In this document: positions 25,111-37,735 of the stretch, piece by piece | How positions within the stretch are numbered: position 1 is the first letter of the stretch | How the letters are laid out: each line of letters begins with the position of its first letter | Source: Atrichornis clamosus | Taxonomy: Eukaryota > Chordata > Aves > Passeriformes > Menuridae | Assembly (NCBI GenBank): GCA_013400975.1 | Contig: WBMZ01002659.1 | Span: forward strand, 279,194-343,193 | Length of the DNA: 64,000 nt | Direction: 5' to 3' | The notes under the pieces: model-generated | Seen by the model: only the letters and a program-made list of their open reading frames with translations | Told to the model about the DNA's origin: nothing | Database searches by the model: none | Program-made: the position numbers and the translations under genes

Positions 25111-28100
25111 AGGCTTCACAGAAATATTATGCAGGCCTTGAGTTGACTTCTCCTCTTCAACACCTTATAGGTTTGCAACCTGCAGCCCATGTCCTTGGTG
25201 CAGACCATTACTCCTGCTTTGTAACTAGATGTTGTCTGTAGTACCACATCAAAGCAGCCATCCAATACCTCTTCCCATTTAAAAGAAAAATCTCTGCGTA
25301 ACAATAATTCCACATCTTTCTAAAGCACTTCAAACAGTCAGTTCTGAAATAATTTTGAAAAAATTTCTTTAAAATGTCCCATCCCTCCTGTTCCATGTAA
25401 TATGTTTTCATATCACTTCCTGAGAAATTACTGGCAATAGACTTATTCTTCAATGAATAGAATGAGCTTTTAACTTGGTAAAACACAACAAGAGAAGTCT
25501 ATTAACTGGTATAAAATACCTGTGGAGTATAGCTGTTTTCTGTGAAAGATAAGGTGGTGAAGAGTGCTAATGTAGAATTTAGACTGAAAAGATTACAACT
25601 GTACTTCTTACATTGGCTGTTTCTTTGGACACTTCATGGATTTACACTTCTGCAAGTCTACTAGGTACATTTACAATGACTGCTTTACTTCAGACATAAT
25701 ATCTTCCTATTTTGCATCTGACAGTTGCCAGCAGGGACTGCTCAGGAGAAAAGAAACAAGGATACACTTCCATGAGCTTCCACACTCAGCTTTCAGAGGT
25801 GTACAGTGTGAATGTTGTTCATCATCTGACACTTCTCCACACAGTTTATATTTTGTTTACTATAACTTAGACATGCAACAAAAATAAAAACTAAGTCTAT
25901 AACTATTTTTGCAGTCTAAAGTTTATGAGCCTCATATTACTCAAAAGAGTTTGATAGCAAACTGACAGGTTAAAATCACAAACATGGTGTAAAGATTAGC
26001 ATGGCAGTTAAAACTTCTAACAATCTAGCTGCCTATCCAGTATTCAGGAAGAATGAGGTCCCTAAAAACATGCACATGTACTTCAGGCCACTGAGTCAGG
26101 TCATTGAGTGAGAAATGCCATGGAGAAGGAGGTAACTTTAAGCTTCTGTATTAAATGCATATGTTCAGAATAGAAGGGATATACACATCCATTTGGTATT
26201 TTTAATCCTGAAGCCAGCTCTGGATGTATGTTCCCAGTTAGAGTTCAGTTTTTATTCTGGAGAAAACAGAAGGAGAGGTGTTGACTCTTTTTATAGTGTA
26301 TAAAGTAATGTTTATTTGGGAAATAGGGTATGAGGATTTCAGGCCTTTCCTATGGGATTTAACTCCCATAGATACATGGGGAGAGACACTTGTCATAACT
26401 ATAGGCAGAAAAGGTATAGGAAAATATGAAATTCTTTGGGGTTCAGACACGAGATGGATGTGTTGTACAGAGCTATCAAGACTTGAGTGGTTCCTCCCAC
26501 TTCCTCTGCAAGAATGTAGACAACATATGCTACACATACATTGCTCACCACAGCCACTCCCAGGAATCATCCTGCTCCTCAGGCTATGTGGTACGGGATG
26601 ACTTGCATCTGTTCTGCTAAGGAATAGCAGAGGCCAACTGGCCACCTTCACAGTGCATGACATTAGGTCCTGGCTCCGTGACTTGAGACCCTTGAATATA
26701 ATAATTACACTTTTGAGTTATTTCAGCTCAGACTGCCCAAAGCAGAACATCTCAGCCCGGAAAGATCATGTTTTCATAGCATGATGTGGAACTATCTGTT
26801 GCATCCTTTGGACAGGGTTTGAGCATCCTGAGGATGCAAAGCCAGTTGCACTAGTGTTGGAGGACTGTGTAGGACAGAGGGAACCAAATCTGTGTGTAGC
26901 TTTATGCATATTGCCAGACAAGGTCAGCTATCTCTAAAATGACTTTGGCAGTTTGTTTTAACAAGGTCTAATTGGTCACTGAAAGAGATGCCTGAATCCA
27001 ACTGAGATGACACGCAGTTATTTGAGAGCATAGAAAGTATTTTAAAACTACTGAGATCACTCCTGCCATATTCTCTTTCTGCTTTGGCCTGTTACCACTT
27101 TGTTTACATGTCCACAGATTTAAGAGCATGTCTTTAACACCTTTGTACTTTGGAATTGTGAGTAGCCAAGCATGTGGCCCCTTAGCTCTTTTACTCAGGT
27201 CCGTGTTTACATACACTACTGCTCTTTTACATTCTTTCGTTTATTTCATTTTTCCAATGATTGCAACTCTTTGCAAATATTGCTGTAGCTTTATTTGTGT
27301 CTTAGTGTTTCACAGAGGAACACGCCTCCTGAGAAGAAACACATATTGAGAAAAAACCTTTTTGTGCAAAGAACTTTCAAATAACAAGTTTCGATACAGA
27401 GAATGCAGACATAATTCATACATGTACATGAACTGGGTTTGGGATGCAGAAAGCCTTCATACCAGTCCAATAATTTAAATCTTGAATCTGGTGTGTCAGT
27501 GGTCATGGTGACAATATCTAGAGTTTCATCTCTGTAAAAGATCCATCCTTGGTGTCATCATCTGGATCTACCCAAGCAACATATGATCTTCAGCAGAATT
27601 GAACAGAAAAAAAAATTCTATTATTTGAAATTGCATTAAATAATTTCAAAAGTTTTGCTAAGCAGTTATAAAACTGACCATCTTTTACTTAGTTCAACAG
27701 TCAGAATTTTTATTTACAGCAGCATGAATTTTAGCTGTTTCCTCTCACTGGGTCAAGCCAGGATGAGAAGATATTTTCCCTCCATTTCAGGAGCAAAAAA
27801 TTTAATCATAATTGAAAAACAGCAGCCAAAATGTTGGGCAAATATTTTATGTGTGTACATTAAACCCAGTAGCAAAGATTTCAGTTTGTCACAGCGATGT
27901 CATATCATGATGCGTGATTATATTTTTGGTAAAGAAATAAGCAAAAAAAGGCAGCTTCAAACAACATGAAAACTGAACTGGCAACCATCCTTTGTCAATG
28001 TGCAATACAATTTTCTGGACAAGCTGAACTTTTCTGAGCTTTTTTTTCGCTATTTTTCATCATCAGCCCCTATTACTATTTGTGGTTTCAATGAGACCAG

Positions 28101-28260
28101 AATGGTGAAAAACACAGCCTTTGCAATGTAAGTATCAAACCCACCTTTCCAGGGCATATTGAATCTCATGTTTCTCACATTTTCCCCATCTCAGCTGACT
28201 GTTTTGGGTCATGCCAGTGAAGATATTCAGGCGAGTGTCCTGGGCCATGCTCAGACTTAC

Positions 28261-28387
28261 CTGTGGGAGTTCTCCATGGTTGCTGTTCAACGGGTGGTCA
28301 CATGTTTCCTTGTCAAACCTTGACCAGGAGGAGATGCCACACCACATGGTCACTGCCACATTCAAGACATCAGAAATACTCTCTGAT
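28261..28387 (-). other. Isolated exon-like sequence with an open frame
   Basis: On the minus strand an acceptor ending 'ctgcttatgttttccag' is followed by 127 bases ending in CCACAG and the ideal donor GTAAGT. Of the three frames only one is open. It gives 42 codons beginning 'SESISDVLNVAVTMW' and including Cys, Trp and Asp/Glu-rich parts, with intron phases 2 (upstream) and 0 (downstream). The open frame agrees with both splice sites, which is what a coding exon would show. I do not recognise the protein, and I found no partner exon within the window. It may be an exon of a gene with very long introns, a long non-coding RNA exon, or chance. Confidence 0.25.
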
Positions 28388-28699
28388 CTGGAAAACATAA
28401 GCAGAGTCACCGAAATTAAATTAGGATCCCTATGTTGAATATACAGTTCTGGTCCCATTTGAAGCAACACAGACTCGCCCTTCTACTCTCAGCCTGCAGT
28501 TCCAGGAGAGAGTAAGCTTTCTCTGGGTCCCATATCATATCGGGTAATCCTATGGAGTTTTCCTGCCTATCTTATAATATCTCTGGTGGTACTAAAGCCT
28601 TCTGTTTTAAAAACATTCCTAAATTTCTGACTAGTATGCAAAATTAGGCAAGTAGAATCCCAGCCATAGTTTATAGTCCCTCCACAGCTCACTGTGCAT

Positions 28700-28840
28700 C
28701 TTTAGCCAGACTTTCAGCTGTATTTAGGTGTTTACTTGGGAGGATGGGATACCAGAATAATTTTTCTAAACAGCTAAGCAGCTTAGGTGCTTATTTTCCA
28801 TTGAGATCAAGAGAACCTGGGCACCTAACACATTAAGTAG
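28700..28840. repeat. Fragment of ancient amniote 'aggtgcct' repeat
   Basis: Contains 'tgtatttaggtgtttacttggg' followed about 60 bases on by 'agcttaggtgcttattttcc', 'attgagatcaagagaacc' and 'gggcacctaacac'. The family pattern I recall, an inverted arrangement of 'ttaggtgcc' and 'aggcacctaa' around 'ccattgaaatcaatggga', fits well. No coding capacity. The family name is uncertain. Confidence 0.4.
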
Positions 28841-31059
28841 TTTTAAATATTTTATCTGCATCTCTCAATAATTTATATTTTTTGAAATCCTACTTCTTGC
28901 AGTTAAAATGTACTGGTATTAACAGCTTAAGCCTATTCACATTTTCCAGTAAAAGACAAACTAACAGCAGAAATCATTCAGGTCTCTCCTTTTACACAGC
29001 AGCTTCAGTTCCTTGCAAGTTTTACTCCACCCCTCAAAATCCTCAGTAGAAACCCATTTAGTTTTATAGCGTTCAACTGCCTTATGAATTTCAATGAAGA
29101 GTGGAAACAAATTCCAGTTGTGTGAGTTTTTTGAAAGACCACTCAGCCATCGATGGTCTCATTCCTAGGGGTTGTTGCATCGTCCTGGATATGACTCTCT
29201 TTCCTGTGGGCATTAATTATTACAGCAACAATTGCCCCTCTTTTAGACTTTTAGGAAAGGGTTTTGATTCTTTAGAAGATATAATTACATTACTGACATT
29301 TCCTTTGTATAGTTTTTTGATATTTCAGTTCTACGTAAATAAAAATTTACTGTAAAGAAGACAGTGGGATAATACTGAAAAAGTTATCATTCCATGAATT
29401 GAGGGAGCAAGGAATCAGTTCCTAATAAAGATTTCTTAGTGGATGCTAGAAATGTTCAGCTTGGGTATTAATGCTCTTCATTGTCGCAAAAGTGCTGTGT
29501 TGTTTTGTCTTGATTGCTTCAAACCACAGACGTGGAACACTTTTTCTGCAGTCCTTGCTGAGAAATTTACCACATTCATAACAGATTTACAAACAGAGAA
29601 TATGTTAATAATTCCAAATAATCTTACCAATGGAAAACCAGAGATGCTACATGACATCACTGGATCACTGTCCTACATGTAGTTTATCTCAAATCAGAAA
29701 CTCAGAGTAAGAATTTCCATGACTCTTCAGTAATATTGCCCCCCAAAAACCAAGTCATGCCTCTTCCACAGATTTTTAAAAATCGTATCTGTGATTCATG
29801 TAAGGGACGTTTCCCTACTGCTAACGTGTTAGATGTTTCACAGAAAGGCACATTTTTCTTCACTAGTTTAACGCTTTCAAAGTCTACAGAGGCTTAGTGC
29901 CTAACTCTAGATATTTGGTAATGTGATTTTTCTAACCTGAACATTTTTCTATAATTTTATCCCTCCAGCATGGCATGTTACATTTAAGCTAAAAAGACTG
30001 TGGGGATACAAAGAAGGAATTGTTGCGCTGGAATCTGAAGTTAAATATTAACGTTTGCAAACAACAAGTTGAAAAGAAAGCCTTAATGTTCTAATTCATA
30101 AAGATGTTAATTTTGACAGATAAAATATATTACTTGCAAAAGAATGAAAGCAAAAGAGGAAAATAGTCTTCTTTACCTCCAAAATGCTTTCTTCTTTGTA
30201 TGTAGCAGGTGCCCCAAGACACGTTATGCTGCCTGCTTTAATTTGTCTTTAATATCAGATGTGCCTTATTGATTTCTTCTGTGTATGTTTTCATTTTGAA
30301 TAATTCAGAAGCACAATTTTTTTCCATTATGGTCAATAGCCAGAGAAAATTCTGAAGATAATCAATTGAGCCCTGCCTGACGATTAGTGGTGTTGATATC
30401 CCCTGAAGTGAGGGAGTCGGAAAGGCCAAGGATAATATGACACAACAGTCAATCAGTGCAATCAGTGGAAGTATCAACATTGCCTGCACGATGAGAGCCA
30501 GATCCATGTCAAGGATCCATAACGACTCCTGAAAGTTCAGATGCTTGACTTCTTGTCATATGCTGCAACAGATGGACTATGTAAGATTAGATTCAAAAGA
30601 GCCTCTCTCCCACTTTTTCAAAGTGATAGGATCATAAAACAGCTGTGTGGTATGATTTGCACAACACTTAATTTCTTTTTTTTTTTTTCTGTTTTTAAGC
30701 TTTCTAAATTACAAATACCTTCAAAGAAATGAGCAGGATGAGCGCTTGGCCAAGAAACACTCACAAAAACAGATAGAAAGATTATTTGGATTTAGACCTA
30801 ATGCTGATGGATAACACCTTTAGCAAGAGATCACGTATGACCACCTTAGTAATTCCCACCATATCCGTCCACGTAATCAGGGCACATCACATTCAATTCA
30901 TAGTGAAAAAATGTATTTTTTCACTGTAGAAATCTATTGAGGCTGCCAATACCAGCTGACAAATGGTATTCCTAATCAGCGTAGCTACAGACTTGAGGGT
31001 TGTTACAACTTCAGCCAAAGTCAAGGCAAGAATCTGATTGATGGTAATCATGTAACTGT

Positions 31060-31140
31060 ATACACACACACAGAGAGATAAATAGAGAGATAGATAGATA
31101 GATAGAGAGATTTTGTGGATAGATATATATATATATATCT
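31060..31140. repeat. Compound microsatellite CA / GATA / TA
   Basis: A (CA)n run at about 31062-31071 is followed by GA and GATA repeats (about 31072-31110) and a (TA)n run at 31121-31139. The Ser-Tyr-Leu-Ile repeated frame on the minus strand here is only a translation of the microsatellite. Confidence 0.95.
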
Positions 31141-33024
31141 GCTGAGGTGAATATCTCCAGACAGTCTCCTAAGCACAGCTATTGCCATGCAGACCAGTGA
31201 GCAGTAGCTGTGCACCTCACCATGGTTATTATCCAAAGTCCTAAAATGGAAATATATGGAATTAAACACTAAATAGATTATTACTAAATAGTTTAATGAC
31301 AATCCAATGTGTACGAAGTAAAGGAGTAAATTGGCAGCGCTAGCTCAGTTTCCCATGGATAACTTATTTATAAATCTCTCTGTGATTTATTATTAATCTC
31401 CTTATGCAATAATCACTTATGCATATAAATATGGCTAAGCTTAAAATTATATTCTGATTCATGTTTCTTTACAAAGGAAATGTTTTGACTGTGGAACTCA
31501 AATCATCCGTATTTTAAAGGTTTTGAAGACATTAAATTGAAAAATTATGGAAAATACCATTTCTGGTGGTTTCAGGTTTCTTTAAATTTTTGCTTTTCAT
31601 CAAGATATTATGAAAGAAATTAGATAAGACTCTTAACCCTCAATTAAATATGTTACAGCTAATCTGAAGCAAATTTTTAAAATGGAAATAGTTTAATTAG
31701 AATTGACATAGTTTATTTTTAAGTCAGAGACCTGGTCCATGAAAAAAGTAAAAATATTTTTTTTAATTTATCTCAAAAGTAAAGGTACTTCCTCATAAAT
31801 ATTAATATGCTTTCTATGTTACAAACATATGTGATATGCTCCAATTATTTCCTTAAAAGTAGGTCACTATTCATTTTACTCCCGTTTTCCATATTCCCAT
31901 GATCACAAAACATGTTATGATCCTTGTTCCACAGTCATGGAAAACACGACCATAAAAGAAGCTGATGTCTAGAACCAGAACAGCAGACACAGTTGGGCTG
32001 AAGTTTTTATATGGTAACTGATCCACTCCACTGCAGCAGCGTATGAAGCAATAACCATATGCTGCAATTGATTAACACAGGAATGAAGCTGAGGTACTTA
32101 ATCAATCACAAAAACCATTTATTATGAGTCTGTTATAAAGAAACAGGGATTTTTTAGTATTTCTCTATGAGCTAAAATATAAACCAGAAGGAAATAAAAA
32201 AAGATAATGTTATTCTTTTCTGTAGAAAAAGACTGAGTGCGTCTTATCATCCTTTCCAGTGAGAGGGAAGCAAATGTGGTTCAGGAACTGTATGTATAAA
32301 ACTAATTAAAACCAGAACAGAGCCTTATTTTAGTGCCTGCTTTGGCATGGCACAGTTTGCATTCAGGCTTCCATGCAGGGTGCCATGCTGATTTCAAGGG
32401 AGAAGCTCCTGCCCATGGCCCCAAAAAAAGGGGCATTGACAGAGAAGCACAGGTCAGCACGGGCCAAGTCCATGATCATGGCTGACAGGAACTAACCAGT
32501 ATTACTCAAGTCTGAGCCTGGATCCTGTTGGATTTGTAAGGATAAGCCAAGCAAGTGAGAATAAAAATGTACCTCAGGCAGATCTGAGAACTAGAAAGCA
32601 AAGAAAAGAAATTCAAAGAGGCTGAACATTAAATATTTTTAAGATGTGTTTCTTGTCAGGACAAAACACATGTTCTCAGTCTCTAAGGCCAGGATTTCTT
32701 ACTTCTTATTAAAAGTTAGTCATTTTATTTAGACTGTCTCCACACTAGACATCTTGGAATGTGATGAATTGCCTTCTGATAGCAAAAATTGCCTGCTATG
32801 GCATCATCTCTGTGTGCTTTTTTGTCGACATCCCTAAAAGTAGGCAGATGCCCAAGACCTGTATAGTTTTCATTTCTTCTTTTCTATTGAAATCTTTCAT
32901 TGCACTCAAAAGTGTTTATGTCCCTACCTGATATAATGTGGCTGGATGAAAGTATGCTTCAAGCTTTTCTGGAAGACCACCAAGAGCACTCTTTTCAAAC
33001 CTCTCCTCCCTTTTCTCTCTGCAG

Positions 33025-33136
33025 GATTCCTGTTCAGCTGTTGGTCTATATCTGCAGCAGACCATAATCCAAATTGCCTCCTCCTGCCCAACAAAAGTGT
33101 TAGAGCAGTGGAAAGAAAGTTTTGCTGTCATAACAG
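33025..33136 (+). other. Isolated exon-like sequence, plus strand
   Basis: A strong pyrimidine-rich acceptor 'cctcccttttctctctgcag' precedes 112 bases ending 'ATAACAG' and a moderate donor (GTATAG). Two of three frames are open. One reads 'DSCSAVGLYLQQTIIQIASS' onward for 37 codons; the other is part of an 84-codon frame starting at 32946. I recognise neither. The weak donor and the two competing open frames make coding status doubtful. Confidence 0.12.
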
Positions 33137-35269
33137 GTATAGCTTGTGTGATACTTCAGCCCTTGTGAAGGAAAGGCAGAAGCTAAGCAAACAAATATAA
33201 GATCTTCTGAACCACAAGTTGTGGAAAGCATTGGAACACTGGTGTGCAGCTGTCACTGCTTTCATGCACACAACTAATTCACATAGAGACATCACTGTTT
33301 GACTTAAAACCTTTCCTTGCATAATGCTTTAAGATGCTGAATTCTTCCTCTGACCCAAATCGCTTGTAGATGTTTTATGAGTCATTTGGCAGACATATCA
33401 ACACACTTTGGAGTCTTTTTTTTACCCTAAACCATATTTTTGTCAATAAAAAGCAGAGCCTTTTCTCAGACTTAGTTTATTTTTTCACTTCTCATTTGTT
33501 CACAACCCAGATGTTATAAAAAGAACCAACACTTGATTTTTTACATAGCAACATTTCTTTATTTCAGAGGGAAGGAAAAAAAATTAGAATTTTTTAGCTC
33601 TGTGCCTTTGTCAGAAAAGGGCAACCCAAGGGAGTCATTAACTGTGGCGTAATCTCTGTGCTCATGGATGTAATATTAATGTAGTTTCTATAGTCTACCT
33701 ATTAAACAAATTGCAATGAAAGATTTTATCAAACCAAGCTTCTGTGAATAAAATAAATCTTATATAAAATTCACTAATTAAGTATATTACAACCAATAAT
33801 GTTGCAAAGAGCACATTAGTGGAAGCTGACTTTCAGGATTGATATATTTCATTGAGTAAATGATACCAGTAGTTGGAATTTGAACAGTTAGAATTTTTTT
33901 CTTCTCATGTGAGGCTTATTTCTTGGTAAAACCTTAAATAAAATATGTAGAAGTACATTAAGGTAAGCATTACTAGACTTGCAATTATTGGTATCATTTA
34001 CTGAAAATCTGGTAAATTACCAAACTTTTGCTACTACTCAAAGAACTATCACATTTTTCTTATGTTAATATACTCTTTTATTAATACCAAAAGATACTAA
34101 GTGAAAACAGTAATTTCATATTTATACTCATCTGAAATAATATTTAAATGACATTTATGAATAAAGGCTTACAACTATTTTAGTAATATCCTACTACATA
34201 CTGGTTTTAAAAAGTAATAGTGCACTTGCATAGAATTTTTGTTTATTTTTGTACAGTTGTTTAAAATAATCTATAAAGATGCTTATAAAAGGAAAATATG
34301 CCTGCGCTCAATGCTGATTCAGAGAATCACAGAACTATTCAAATACTTGTGCTTGTCTTTCTTAGGTCAAGATATTACAGTAAGCATGGGTTCAAGATTT
34401 ATTAAAAAATGACTTTAACAATTTTACATGTAAAGTCCATCCTTCTTAGGATCTCATAAGATTTGTAACTTTCATATTTATTGCCTGTTTCCCTACTTTT
34501 CTTCATATAAATCCTGGTGCACAATTTTTTTCCATTAGTTTGGTCATGAATCTCCCTTTCTGAACTCCTCCTCTCTCTTAACTGTTTGATAGCGTACCAC
34601 ATTTAAGGATACATACCATATTTAAGCTCAGCAAACTTCATGTTTCCTGATTCATCAACATTTCTTTCACACGCCCTCACATTAAAACTCTCTTTTTTTC
34701 AATACACTGGGCCAAATCCCTTGTCCCATAAAAATGTGCCTGTAATGAACCAAGTGGATTTCCTTCTGAGGTGTTTGAAGACGATGTTGTACTATAGTAA
34801 GAACAAGGAAGTAATATATTAAATGATAGTGACTGACCATACGTTGACAGCCTATTTCATGTGTCTGTTTGAGATGCATTTATTTCTGTGACCATAATCA
34901 CCGCTCTTGCCTAGATCCAAAAAAATTTCTCTAATCTGTTTGCCATAACCGTTCACATGACAGTAAAACCACAGATTTTCAGGTGTCAGTTTAGATGCCC
35001 AAACATAGGTGCTAGCTAGTGCTAACTGAGATTCCCAAGAGAATTCCAAGACATTCATATAGGGCTGGCAGATATTTCAAACTTTGTATTTCTGTAACCT
35101 TTTGTGTTTCTAGAGTAAACCTTGTTTACTTTGCTTAGCTAAAGAGTCCTTATCATGCGTCAAGCTACAGCTGCTGGTTTGGTATCACCAAGCATTTGAT
35201 TAAAGAGAGACATTCCCAATTGCTCCCACTGTCCTGTGGTTTTTCTGGGTAGACCAGAGTGAAAAGGCA

Positions 35270-37270
35270 ACTTATCCTTGTTTTCATGTACTTCCTTTGT
35301 CCTCTCACTCTCTTTTTTTTTTCACCTAAGCATTATTGATTTATGCTACCTTTATTTAGATCTTAAGTTTCTAAAATGTCACATCATTCTTGTGCTCTGC
35401 TGGACTCTTGCATTTTGTCAACATCTTTGTTTAAGTGTAAAACCCAAAACTAAGCACAGACTTCCCCTGAAACCTCACCTGCAATGCAAAGTGTTTATCT
35501 CCCTATCTTATAAATGGCACTCCTGTTCACACATCTCAGAATGCCTCTTTTTCCCCAAAGCAGATTGCCACTCCTGCTTTGTTTCTGCAGTGCTGCTGCC
35601 TGACTAAATATTCCCCGTGTTCCTTGTGTGTTCTTGAATGTTTGGGGTTTTTTTTACAGTCTTACTCAAATCCTTCATGTTGTTTTGGGGTCAAATATAT
35701 CTTTAATGCAGCAAGAGCATTTTTAATTCTGATTTAATACAATTAGATCCAGTTTCCCTTCTCACTTACAAAAGTCCTAACTTTAGTGTCATGAACAAAA
35801 CATATAAACGTAGTTTCATTTCCATAACCCAAGACATTAATCCAAATTCTGCTCAGTTCAGACTTCTGAAGGATCCATTTTGAAATGTTCTCCTCACAAT
35901 AAAGTTAATAATTTATCTTGAACAAAATTCCTCACCTCTCACACAAGTGTAACAGTGATTTCATTCAGCTATTTTTCTGATTTGATCATGAAAGTCCTAC
36001 ATGAGAATGTTCAAATTGATCCAAAGTTAAATTATTACAACCTTTCATTACATCACACACTGATTTTTTTTTCAATTAAAAATGAGGTTAGAACGACTTG
36101 CTGTTGAAGACAGGCAGACTTATCTCTATTTCCCTCATTTTCCCCCAATTTAGTCCTAAATGAGTACATCAACATTACCATTTCAGTTCAAATCAAATAC
36201 ATGCCTCTGAAGTAAATCTCCCAATAGTCCTCATGCTTTAGTTCACACTGAGTATAATGAGTTCTTCCTGGAATAAACTAAACTGGAAAATACCCATCAA
36301 AAGCCCACTGAATGTGCTGCATGGGACCAAATGAAATTCAGTATGAAAAGAGGCATGGTGTGGACTTAAGGTCTTCACACTAACTCTGTCTCTCCATAGC
36401 CCCTGCTGCTGTGCTGTGCTGCTTGCTGATTTAGACTTAGCCCAAGTGCCCTTCTTCCAGTCTTCACTTAGCTTCCATTAATTCCACAAAGTGATAGCTC
36501 TGCACCTGTTTCAGCTAACATCCTATAAATTCAAGGGTACATTTTTGCTTGTTATTCTAACACCTCTTAATTTGGTTGTATTAGTTTGGGAGCAGGAAAA
36601 AAAGAGTATAAAGTCCTTTCTCTGTGGCTTCTGTTATTTACCTTCCTTCCCTTCCCTCTTCAGTGCTGATATGATACTTTTTGTTGCTTTTCCTCTATTC
36701 CTCCCAAATGTATTTCTAGAACCATGTCTGCTTGCCTTTCATCTCCCTTGCTAGTTGTAAGTCATTTTGCATTTTAGCCTTTCTGAGTTCATCCCTACAT
36801 GCTTGTGCTATTATCCTCCACGCACATCCTTATTCAGCTGTCCTTGTTTCCACTTTCAATATACCTCCTTTATTTTTCATTCTTTAGTCCTTAAAGAGTT
36901 CCTGATTCAGCTGCATTGTCTCTTCCAAGCTCTCCTTTGCATCAGAATGCTTTGCTTTGTGCCTTTAATACAGTCTCTTTTAATAACTGCCAGGTATCCT
37001 GAATTCCTTTATCCTTTATATTATCTTCCCAAGGGACTCTACTTACCAGTTCCCTCAGCTGTTGAAGAGTGCTTTTCTGAAGTCCATTATGCCTACTCTG
37101 CTGTTCTCCCTCCTTCCTGTTTTCAGTAAGATGAACCTGTGATCCCTTTCACCCAAACTTGTATTCTATCATCAGATTTTCAATGATGAATTTCAACCCT
37201 GTTGTTGGGTTGCTACCTATAAGCGCCGTCCTTTCTACAGCCTCATCTACCACACCACATCCTGGACAGG
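35270..37270 (-). mobile_element. Long ancient CR1 LINE, minus orientation
   Basis: On the plus strand this block follows the complement of an old CR1 of the type common in turtles, crocodilians and birds. Landmarks in order are 'acatctttgtttaagtgt', 'cctcacctgcaatgcaaag', 'cactcctgttcacacatctc', 'aacccaagacattaatcc', a 'tacatgagaatgttcaaatt' segment, and then from about 36690 'aatgtatttctagaaccatg', 'gtcattttgcattttagcc', 'tccctacatgcttgtgctat', 'gagttcctgattcagctgc' and 'agtccattatgcctactctg'. The order matches one element running into its reverse transcriptase region. The stretch 36090-36480 is poorly matched and may be an insertion or decay. Pyrimidine-rich open frames on the plus strand (35278-35607, 36767-37129) are antisense to this element. 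Some copies may abut rather than form one insertion. Confidence 0.72.
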
Positions 37271-37317
37271 TGATACTAAAAATTGCATAAGAAAGAGGAG
37301 TGTGATGATAGACTATG

Positions 37318-37735
37318 TACAGCCCAAGTCACTCCAGTGTATTCAGCACTGGTGGCTCTTCAGCTGCGTTGCAGTGGACAGTGCACTTCAACGAAAATGC
37401 ACATCTGGAAGGAGCTCAAAGCACAACAATGATCAGGCTGCGAGAAAACAGGAACTACATGGAAAGACTGACATAATCAGGTTGTTCAGACTAGAGAAGT
37501 CCTGAGAGAGGGTGGGTTGACATTCTCAGTACTTTTTAAAAGGGTGAAATGATCTTAAAGAGAACAAATAATCTGTTCTTTGTAGTGCTCTGTGGAAAAA
37601 GGAAGGGGTTTACGTTGTTGCCATAAGTTCAACTCAGTCATTAGTCATTTTCTAGCAACGGGGATAATAAACAGAAGAATAGACAGCCTAGGGGAGAATG
37701 GATTTAAGAATGAGCTTTGCAACTATCTGCCAAGA
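37318..37735 (+). mobile_element. Ancient CR1/L3-like LINE fragment, plus orientation
   Basis: The plus strand shows 'cacaacaatgatcaggctgc', 'ggaactacatggaaagactg', 'ggttgttcagactagagaag', 'cctgagagagggtgggttga' and 'ctcagtcattagtcattttc', the usual order in the 3' third of old CR1/L3 elements. It is more diverged than the other plus-strand CR1 copies and lacks the terminal octamer repeats. It lies tail-to-head beside the minus-strand CR1, so two old insertions abut. Confidence 0.6.

Larger units (their letters stand above)
25111..35269. other. Intergenic DNA with isolated exon-like sequences
   Basis: No complete gene was seen. The interval holds exon-like sequences at 28261-28387 (minus) and 33025-33136 (plus), a microsatellite at 31060-31140, an old repeat fragment at 28700-28840, and otherwise AT-rich unique sequence. 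Overlapping frames at 26238-26663 (141 codons, minus) and 26278-26601 (107 codons, plus) lie on opposite strands and show no family motif. Confidence 0.5.

Noticed and set aside
26238..26663. 141-codon frame on the minus strand with an overlapping 107-codon plus-strand frame
   Set aside because: No recognisable domain, no convincing splice pair, and overlap on opposite strands. Length is compatible with chance in 64 kb.
30238..30507. 89-codon minus-strand frame with hydrophobic segment preceded by an acceptor-like 'aactttcag'
   Set aside because: I considered a membrane protein exon, but no donor, partner exon or family could be found. Hydrophobic stretches are common in T-rich frames.
31048..31302. 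84-codon minus-strand frame with Ser-Ile-Tyr-Leu repeats
   Set aside because: A direct translation of the GATA/TA microsatellite.
36767..37129. 120-codon plus-strand frame rich in Leu, Phe, Cys and Pro
   Set aside because: It is antisense to the old minus-strand CR1, whose complement is pyrimidine-rich and low in stops.
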